DNA of 27,398 nucleotides. It comes from Clostridiales bacterium (lineage in GTDB: Bacteria > Bacillota > Clostridia > Oscillospirales > Oscillospiraceae). Below, piece after piece: positions 22,470 to 27,398 of this stretch. The stretch is from the NCBI GenBank assembly GCA_021205375.1, contig JAJPXR010000144.1, forward strand, positions 1-27,398, given 5' to 3'. Numbering within the stretch: the stretch's first letter is position 1; every line of letters starts with the position of its first letter. The notes beneath the pieces were generated by a model. The model was not told the DNA's origin. It searched no databases and saw only the letters and a list, made by a program, of their open reading frames with translations. A program made the position numbers and the translations under genes.

Positions 22470-24028
22470 AAGCCCAACTCCTTCAAATACTGTGCCATTT
22501 GTGCCTCTGCGATGGCAATTTCACCTTTCAATCTTTCGATATTTCCCTTCACTTCTTCGATATCCACCGGTTCTTCTTCCTCAAAGTTGTCCACATAACG
22601 GGGAATATTGAGATTGTAGCCATTCTCTCTGATTTCATCCAAGGTTGCAACATGTGCAAATCTCGCTTGTTCAGTGCGGCTCATATAAGCATCCACAATT
22701 GCATCAATATGAACTTGCCCTAATTCATTCTGTTTTGTCGCCTTGATGTAGCGAGGATTTCCCTCATCATCATTTTTGCTGGCATCAATAAACAACACAT
22801 CAGTGGTCGGACGATTCTTCTTAAAAACCAGAATACAAGCCGGTATGGGCGTTCCATAGAACAGATTTTCCGGTAGGCCGATCACTGCATCCAAAAGGTT
22901 TTCCTCAATCACTCTCTGACGGATTCGCCCCTCTGCTGCTCCGCGGAACAAAACGCCATGGGGGGCAACAGCAGCAATCCGCCCATTTACAGACAGGCTG
23001 GCGATCATATGCAATAGGAACGCCCAGTCTCCCTTGCTTGCGGGTGGGACACCCCAATCGAAGCGATGGAACTTATCCAGGGACGCCTCCATCTGAAACT
23101 TTTTCTTGCCCGTTCCGCTGGCTTCACCTCCTGGATTAAATCCAGAAGCCCATTTATTCTTTGAAAACGGCATGTTGGCAACAATGGCATCAAATTGAAG
23201 CAAATTGCCGTCGGAATCCAGAAACAGAGGATTTGCGAGCGTGTCGCCCCAGCCGATTTTGGCATCGCGGATTTCGTGAATATACATATTCATCTTCGCC
23301 ATTGCAACGGAGGATCCATTTACCTCCTGCCCATAGATAGCAACCTCCTTGCTGTTTTGCCGTCTGGCTGCTTTAATCAGCAAGGAACCGGAGCCGCAGG
23401 TGGGATCATATACCCGTTCACCAGGTTGGACATTGACGATACGGGCCATGATTTCAGAAACTGCCGCAGGTGTGTAGAAAGATCCCGCTTTTTTTCCAGC
23501 CATACTGGCAAACTGACCGATCATGTATTCATACGCATCGCCGATAACATCTGCGGGAACCTGTCCATCCTTGACCTCGATCTGTGACGGGCGCAGATTC
23601 AAAGAAACAAAGTCCTCTAAAAGATCTCGCAGAATTGCGTTTTTATGTTCTCGTGTTCCTAACGCATTTTCACTATTATAATCGACAGTGCTCAGAACAC
23701 CGGCAAGTTGCTGATTATTATCAGCTTCGATCTGACGCATAGCCGCATTGATGATCTGGCCGATGTTATCCGAAAATCTGCTTTCATAAAGAGCTTGGAA
23801 AGACGCTTTTTCTGCAACAGTAAAGGGCAGGTATTTCTTCTGGCGCTCCAGGCGAGGGCCGGAGTATTGCGTCCTCAGTTCATCAAGTGCATCCTCATAG
23901 GAATCACTAAGATATTTTACAAACATAATTGGCAGAACATAGTCCTTGTAGTTTGCCGCATCGATCGTATCACGCAAGGTGTCTGCACCGCGCATCAAGG
24001 CATTTTCGATGTCTTTCTTTGTAGTCAT
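22466..24028 (-). CDS. hsdM: Type I DNA methyltransferase subunit (HsdM)
   Basis: A 520-aa adenine N6-methyltransferase subunit. It has an N-terminal helical domain (about 1-165; DTIDAANYKDYVLPIMFVKY), YTP at 185-187, motif I DPTCGSGS (208-215) for S-adenosylmethionine and motif IV NMPF (285-288). A C-terminal coiled coil (NIERLKGEIAIAEAQMAQYL) should contact HsdS. In motif IV the usual second Pro is replaced by Met (normally NPPF/NPPY), in an otherwise intact enzyme. The ATG overlaps the stop of the half-HsdS by 4 nt (24025-24028), and the stop overlaps the dinD start by 4 nt. This chain implies one message. Confidence 0.96.
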   Translation of the reverse strand: MTTKKDIENALMRGADTLRDTIDAANYKDYVLPIMFVKYLSDSYEDALDELRTQYSGPRLERQKKYLPFTVAEKASFQALYESRFSDNIGQIINAAMRQIEADNNQQLAGVLSTVDYNSENALGTREHKNAILRDLLEDFVSLNLRPSQIEVKDGQVPADVIGDAYEYMIGQFASMAGKKAGSFYTPAAVSEIMARIVNVQPGERVYDPTCGSGSLLIKAARRQNSKEVAIYGQEVNGSSVAMAKMNMYIHEIRDAKIGWGDTLANPLFLDSDGNLLQFDAIVANMPFSKNKWASGFNPGGEASGTGKKKFQMEASLDKFHRFDWGVPPASKGDWAFLLHMIASLSVNGRIAAVAPHGVLFRGAAEGRIRQRVIEENLLDAVIGLPENLFYGTPIPACILVFKKNRPTTDVLFIDASKNDDEGNPRYIKATKQNELGQVHIDAIVDAYMSRTEQARFAHVATLDEIRENGYNLNIPRYVDNFEEEEPVDIEEVKGNIERLKGEIAIAEAQMAQYLKELGL

Positions 24029-24618
24029 TTCGCTGTTCCTCCAATTATGTTTTCAATTATGCGCTCTGTCAAGGATCGCTCCTGATCAATCAGTGACCGG
24101 TACAGACGTTCACGCTTCCGGCTAAGTTCGTCGATAGACACGACTTCTTTTTGAGTTTTGAGATCGGGGACAACAATCTGCAAATCTAAAATTGTTCCGA
24201 TTTTAACAGTTCGCTGAGCGGTGCCACTTTCAATTTCTTTTACTCGTTCCTGGACACTCCTCTGTGCCAAATACAGACGGAGGTAACCCGGGATAATGGT
24301 CGTACTGTCCTTCACGCGAAGTATAGCTATCTGGGAAGGCACTAAGATGCCCTGGCTATCTGTCGTAATAAGAACCGGGAATAGCGGGTATGACAACCTA
24401 ACAGCTACATCGCCGGTTTGAGTAAAAAGAGCATCTTCTAGCGGCTCAGTAGCATAAAAATATTCCAACTCTGCATCATCAACATATCCATCTTCATTTA
24501 ACGACCGAAGTGTGAGTCGCCTATAAACACGGGAATACTCATCTGGACTCTTTGCCTCTTTGCGGCTTAACACGATGCCACCTTGTGCATCGACAACATC
24601 AGATACTTTTACATTCAT
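24025..24618 (-). CDS. Single-TRD HsdS-like half specificity subunit
   Basis: A 197-aa protein with one target-recognition domain. The fold marks are a strand-rich front (MNVKVSDVVDAQGGIVLSRK), GDVAVRLSYPLFPVLITTDS, YLRLYLAQRSVQERVKEIES and GTAQRTVKIGTILDLQIVVP, then a coiled-coil helix (VSIDELSRKRERLYRSLIDQ). This is the layout of one half of a normal HsdS. The ATG at 24618 has only a weak GGGA upstream. It overlaps hsdM by 4 nt. It would have to dimerise to give a symmetric site, or pair with the full HsdS product. It could instead be a remnant of a second specificity gene, but the frame is intact and translation is coupled. Confidence 0.8.
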   Translation of the reverse strand: MNVKVSDVVDAQGGIVLSRKEAKSPDEYSRVYRRLTLRSLNEDGYVDDAELEYFYATEPLEDALFTQTGDVAVRLSYPLFPVLITTDSQGILVPSQIAILRVKDSTTIIPGYLRLYLAQRSVQERVKEIESGTAQRTVKIGTILDLQIVVPDLKTQKEVVSIDELSRKRERLYRSLIDQERSLTERIIENIIGGTAK

Positions 24619-24641
24619 AGTTTTGTCCCTCGAGAAGAGAA

Positions 24642-24669
24642 ATAGCCCGCCCACATCAGGGCGGGCTAT
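24642..24669 (-). terminator. Intrinsic terminator between the 67-aa gene and the RM operon
   Basis: A perfect 11-bp stem (24642-24652 with 24659-24669) is followed on the minus strand by TTTCTCTTC. It lies only 23 nt before the start codon of the half-HsdS. No convincing second promoter lies between, so the restriction genes appear to depend on leaky read-through. Confidence 0.85.
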
Positions 24670-24676
24670 CCAGTCA

Positions 24677-24880
24677 TTAGTACTTGTGGCTTTCAGGGCA
24701 ACAGTATGCACAGCCGTCTACTTGATAGAAATACTTTCGTGCTGCCATAACAGCAGCCTGGGACGTTGCAAAATCGCCCAAGTAGATTCTGTTCGCCGCA
24801 TTTGGCAACCATAGACAAGTAGCACGATGGACTTCGTGGTCGCCATTGGGCTGCGCATTCTTGTTAACGTAGAACTGCAT
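24677..24880 (-). CDS. Small Cys-containing protein (67 aa), RM-associated
   Basis: A 67-aa protein beginning MQFYVNKNAQPNGDHEVHRA. It contains two Cys-containing segments (CLWLPNAANRIYLGDF and CAYCCPESH) and a His (EVH), which could form a zinc site. GGAGG lies 9 nt upstream of the ATG at 24880. Small proteins of this type are widespread and recur near restriction and other defence genes (from memory of the family; function not known). It is the first gene after the promoter at 25033-25061, and a terminator follows immediately, so it should be made in excess of the restriction enzymes. It may be a regulator or antagonist, but this is a guess. Confidence 0.75.
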   Translation of the reverse strand: MQFYVNKNAQPNGDHEVHRATCLWLPNAANRIYLGDFATSQAAVMAARKYFYQVDGCAYCCPESHKY

Positions 24881-24882
24881 TA

Positions 24883-24914
24883 GCTTGTCCTCCTATTACT
24901 CAAGAGTAACAAGC
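24883..24914 (-). promoter_or_regulatory. Ribosome-binding-site-sequestering hairpin
   Basis: On the minus strand GCTTGT (24909-24914) pairs with ACAAGC (24883-24888). This closes a structure that holds an inner hairpin on TTACTCTTGAGTAA and the GGAGG site itself (24889-24893). The site is therefore partly enclosed in the 5' leader of the 67-aa gene, which suggests translational control. Confidence 0.5.
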
Positions 24915-24919
24915 CCACG

Positions 24920-24948
24920 TTGACAAATCACCAATTCTTTGATAAAAT
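24920..24948 (+). promoter_or_regulatory. Opposing promoter inside the RM leader
   Basis: Plus-strand TTGACA (24920-24925), a 17-bp spacer and TAAAAT (24943-24948). It would produce an RNA antisense to the leader of the 67-aa gene and restriction operon, starting near 24955. No open reading frame with a ribosome binding site follows, so the product, if any, is noncoding. Confidence 0.55.
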
Positions 24949-24978
24949 AAGAACGTACAATTTTGGGTCTACGCGGGA

Positions 24979-25014
24979 AGCTCTCAGATGCAGCTGCAAC
25001 TGTTTCTGGGAGCT
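24979..25014 (-). promoter_or_regulatory. Leader hairpin of the RM operon
   Basis: A 10-bp stem (24979-24988 with 25005-25014) whose loop contains GCAGCTGC, itself palindromic. It lies about 15 nt after the predicted transcription start. It has no T tract on either strand, so it is structural rather than a terminator. Confidence 0.6.
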
Positions 25015-25032
25015 CTTCTCTTGTCCACAATT

Positions 25033-25061
25033 ATAATATCACGTGGCTTGCAGGTTGTCAA
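25033..25061 (-). promoter_or_regulatory. Promoter of the 67-aa gene and RM operon
   Basis: Minus-strand TTGACA (25056-25061) and TATTAT (25033-25038) are separated by 17 bp; an overlapping TATAAT lies 3 bp further. Transcription from near 25026 would give a 145-nt leader with two hairpins. Confidence 0.75.
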
Positions 25062-25183
25062 GCGTTTTTCTGCGTAATATTTTAATATGACTGAAAATAC
25101 CACGTGAATGTCTCTGCTGCTTTTCAGTTGTGGCCATCCATCCTTTATAGGCAAAACGGAAATATGCAGATAGAATAACCAGT

Positions 25184-25232
25184 AAAAAGGCTGCCGCTCC
25201 ATAATTGTATCGGGCAATCATAGAGCGGCAGC
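25184..25232 (-). terminator. Intrinsic terminator after the DUF6061 gene
   Basis: A perfect 10-bp stem (GCTGCCGCTC 25190-25199 with GAGCGGCAGC 25223-25232) is followed on the minus strand by CCTTTTT. It lies 12 nt after the stop codon of the gene at 25244. Open frames that pass through this hairpin are not believed to be genes. Confidence 0.8.
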
Positions 25233-25243
25233 AACGATTCATT

Positions 25244-25492
25244 TTAATTTTCTAAACTGTGGGTTCCAGCCATATCCCTGGCATACTGCTCCAGTTCGCC
25301 GGAGAACACCAGGTTGGCGTAGGTCGCAGGCTCATTATAAATCAGCCAGTCGATTTCCGTCTGCATGAGGACTGTGGGACAAATCTCGTCGTCTACCCCT
25401 GGGGTGTAGATACTGATTTGGCTACCATCCGTGTACCTGATCTCCACGCTGGCGGTGTCGATATTGAATTTGCAGGATAACACTTTTTTCAT
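25244..25492 (-). CDS. DUF6061-like small protein of conjugative elements
   Basis: An 82-aa acidic protein beginning MKKVLSCKFNIDTASVEIRY. It contains TDGSQISIYTPGVDDEI and QTEIDWLIYNEPATYANLVF, a pattern remembered from DUF6061 proteins of Clostridia mobile elements. The function is unknown. It overlaps the upstream gene stop by 4 nt (ATGA, 25489-25492), and a GGAGG site lies 10 nt before the ATG. It ends just before a strong terminator. Confidence 0.65.
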   Translation of the reverse strand: MKKVLSCKFNIDTASVEIRYTDGSQISIYTPGVDDEICPTVLMQTEIDWLIYNEPATYANLVFSGELEQYARDMAGTHSLEN

Positions 25493-25797
25493 ATCGCTGA
25501 TTCCTCCCTATAATTACCGTTCAAGCCGTTCTCCTTCGCCCACTCGCTCTGCTTCTGCCGCCGCTCCTGGGAGTAGGGCTCTGTAATGCGAATAGACACC
25601 CTGGCACGGTCAATGTCATAATATTTCCCGTTATACTCATCGTCCTCCACCAACTGACAAAGATTGGGATGCCTGGCGCTGAACTCCTCCAGTCGCTTAA
25701 TCAGTCGAAGGTCGTATGTGCGGATATGGGCAACAGGGTCGTCGGCGTTGTAAAACAACTCTGTGTCCTTCTCCCGTTTGTGTAAGCCTTTTATCAT
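25489..25797 (-). CDS. Conserved hypothetical protein of mobile elements (102 aa)
   Basis: The protein begins MIKGLHKREKDTELFYNADD. It has RTYDLRLIKRLEEFSARHPN, LVEDDEYNGKYYDIDRARVS and a charged end, RQKQSEWAKENGLNGNYREE. Proteins of this appearance are common next to relaxase genes of Clostridia integrative elements; the function is unknown. The ATG at 25797 has GGAGG 8 nt upstream and is preferred over the TTG at 25800. It is coupled to the DUF6061 gene. The relaxase remnant lies 180 bp upstream on the same strand. Confidence 0.65.
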   Translation of the reverse strand: MIKGLHKREKDTELFYNADDPVAHIRTYDLRLIKRLEEFSARHPNLCQLVEDDEYNGKYYDIDRARVSIRITEPYSQERRQKQSEWAKENGLNGNYREESAI

Positions 25798-25886
25798 CAA
25801 ATTTACCTCCGAATTTCTAAAAATTTTGTAAGAGTGGCATTTTGAGGGATATTTCCCCGATTCAAGAATTGGCGTTTTCGGGATTT

Positions 25887-25965
25887 TTCAAATAGGAGCA
25901 GCCTCAATGAAGCGGAGTTCGTTTCGGGGCTGCTCCATTTGAAATTTGGGGATTTTCCCAATTTA
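25887..25965. repeat. Palindrome cluster beside the relaxase remnant
   Basis: A 16-bp stem with one bulged base (25887-25903 with 25928-25943) has a paired interior (GAA.CG with CG.TTC). A second hairpin follows (AAATT.GGG with CCC.AATTT, about 25942-25965). Neither arm is followed by a clear T tract. Confidence 0.65.
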
Positions 25966-25975
25966 AGCGTGAGCC

Positions 25976-27105
25976 TTACCGTTCCACGCTGTGTTGGTGC
26001 GTTCTGGCAGGCTGACATCTCTGAGGGATTTCTCTCTCCTGGATTATCTTCCGCAAAAAGTCCGCCACCCGTTCCGGGGCTTTCTTCACAGCGGCAAGGT
26101 AGTCCTGCACCTGGTCAAGCAGCTTTTTATACCGCCGTTTCCAGATACCGGCGTCCTTCTGGCACGAGCGACCTTTTCCTCTAGCTCTGAAACCCTACGA
26201 TTAGCTGTCACGCCTTTTTTGGCAAGCTCCTTGAGTTCCCTGGCCTCATCGGGTGCAAAGGCAATGTTGCCGGTCAGCGTTTTCTTCCCCATTGAGTCGA
26301 TCTTCATGAAGGTCATTGACTGCGTGCGGAGCGCCCGTTCAGCCTGGGTCATTTTCTTTTCAGCGGCGTCGGCGGCCTTCTCTGCTTTGCGGGTATCGCT
26401 CTCCATCTGTTGAATGGCATCATGCCCGGAAGTAAGCTGCTGCTGTACCGCCGCCAGTTCCGTACCGGATTGTTGAATCTGCTCTGTTAAACCATCCAAC
26501 CGCTTCTCCTCCTGCATGACCTTGAACTGGATCACGGTCAGATGCTCCTCATTGCTGCCACGTTCGCCCCGTTCCACATCGGTGTAACCGGCGGCCCTCA
26601 TGTGCTGAAAAAAGTCGTCCTGCAACACGGAGTAGGACTTCTTCAATACCGGTTTACCATTCCTCTGTAGGATAGGATTCCCAGCCTCGTCCAGCGCAGG
26701 CTTTGACAGCAACTTCTTACTGCTACTGACCTGCATGATCGTCTCCTTGACGGTGCCGACCAGCGACTTGTCCTTACACCGCTTCGACCATAGAATCTGC
26801 TTCTCTACTACCGGGACATAGACCACATGGAGATGGTAGTGATACACGTCCTGCCCAAGCGCCTCGGACATAGCCCGGTTGCGCTCATCGGCGTGCATGA
26901 CGGCGGAGAGGATATATTGCTCACCGCCCACAATGTCCACGGCGGCTCGATAGGCGTCTGCGTAAAATTGTCTGGCGTATTCGTAGCCGCCGTGATTGTG
27001 GAAATAGGCGGAGTTGACATCGAAGATCAACTCCCCAAAAAGATGGGCATCCGATTTCAGCCCACGGGTGGAGATGGTCTTTTCCTCGACCATTGCATCA
27101 AAGAT
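25976..27105 (-). pseudogene. MobV/Pre-type relaxase, truncated and frameshifted
   Basis: The reading frame runs from the FDAMVEEKTISTRGLK segment to a frameshift near 26168. It covers the conserved HNHGGYEYARQFYADAYRAA, YHYHLHVVYVPVVEKQILWS (containing the catalytic-site HxH pattern HYHLH), and a coiled coil (about residues 210-290). After the shift, a second frame reads CQKDAGIWKRRYKKLLDQVQ and AAVKKAPERVADFLRKIIQE, the true C-terminus, and stops at 25976. The N-terminus of about 45 residues, with the first relaxase motif, is missing. With both a truncated front and a frameshift, the enzyme is probably inactive. It marks this as the remnant of an integrative mobilizable or conjugative element. 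Confidence 0.9.
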
Positions 27106-27346
27106 TGTCTGCTTCGACATTAAGGAGCTTGGCAAACAGCTGAAAAAGCTGGGGATGCTGATTGTACAGGATCAGGTCTGGAACCGTGTCACCATCAACC
27201 GGAACAGCAATAAATCCACGCGGTATTACATTGACGAGTTTCATCTGCTTCTGAAAGAAGAACAGACGGCGGCGTACAGCGTGGAGATCTGGAAAAGGTT
27301 CCGTAAATGGGGCGGTATCCCGACAGGCGTAACGCAGAATGTGAAA
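27103..27346 (+). pseudogene. VirB4/TraE-family conjugation ATPase fragment
   Basis: A plus-strand segment translates as VCFDIKELGKQLKKLGMLIV, QDQVWNRVTINRNSNKSTRY and YIDEFHLLLKEEQTAAYSVE, then IWKRFRKWGGIPTGVTQNVK. This is the Walker B region (YIDEFH) of the Tn916/TraE-type ATPase. Upstream it runs directly into the antisense of the relaxase, and downstream the family sequence stops at TQNVK, replaced by VRPDRALYKVA and a stop at 27382. The fragment is about 80 residues of a roughly 800-residue enzyme. Confidence 0.85.
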
Positions 27347-27398
27347 GTGCGCCCAGATAGGGCTTTATACAAAGTGGCGTAGGTGCCACCGCTTACGA

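Noticed and set aside
24984..25242. Two open frames on the minus strand (about 67 and 77 codons) after the DUF6061 gene, one starting 1 nt after its stop
   Set aside because: They run through a strong intrinsic terminator (25184-25232) and the promoter of the next operon, and have no ribosome binding site.
14036..27398. A CRISPR array or retron in the defence island
   Set aside because: No regularly spaced repeats and no reverse transcriptase or Cas motif found on either strand.

Overview
The window looks like part of a Firmicutes chromosome, most likely a Clostridia/Oscillospiraceae gut bacterium (Flavonifractor or Lawsonibacter type). This is inferred from strong AGGAGG ribosome binding sites, a T-box-controlled leuA, nrdR, GC-rich housekeeping genes, and conjugative-element gene families typical of that group. 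No rRNA or tRNA gene, CRISPR array or intact transposase was found.

Region 1 (1-5,250). An MFS transporter gene on the plus strand has its own promoter. It is followed by six minus-strand genes: four small or unknown proteins, mostly membrane-associated, a membrane-anchored trypsin-like serine protease with an intact catalytic triad, and a DUF975-type membrane protein with a Tyr/Asp-rich tandem repeat. Three related terminator-like hairpins and a perfect 23-bp inverted repeat (1457-1479 / 2878-2900) mark the first part as a possible cassette.

Region 2 (5,250-13,670), the GC-rich core. It holds a structured DUF975 leader, a T-box riboswitch and leuA, then nrdR, a TVP38/DedA-like membrane protein, an unrecognised 168-aa protein, and an ABC importer (lipoprotein, permease, ATPase) of the ABC_sub_bind/TrpXYZ type. 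The importer operon has a strong promoter and a leader that ends in an intrinsic terminator, so it is probably attenuated. Three copies of a nested-palindrome intergenic repeat lie here; one is inside the ABC operon and lacks a central module of about 80 bp.

Region 3 (13,758-27,398), an AT-richer accessory island. A degenerate relaxase fragment stands at its left edge. A longer, frameshifted MobV/Pre-type relaxase stands near its right edge, in the same orientation, abutting a fragment of a VirB4/TraE conjugation ATPase. Between them is a defence cluster, all on the minus strand. It starts from a promoter near 25,047 with a 67-aa Cys-containing protein, then an attenuating terminator. Next comes a tightly overlapped type I restriction-modification operon: single-TRD half HsdS, HsdM, DinD, a 46-aa protein, full HsdS, HsdR and a YgjP-type metallopeptidase. 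A RelB/RelE toxin-antitoxin pair with a clear operator and an Abi-alpha (DUF4393) protein follow.

The most unusual feature is the restriction operon itself. A solo half-specificity subunit, DinD and a tiny unknown protein are translationally coupled to hsdM and hsdS by 4-nt ATGA overlaps. Upstream is a leader with a ribosome-binding-site-sequestering hairpin and an opposing promoter.
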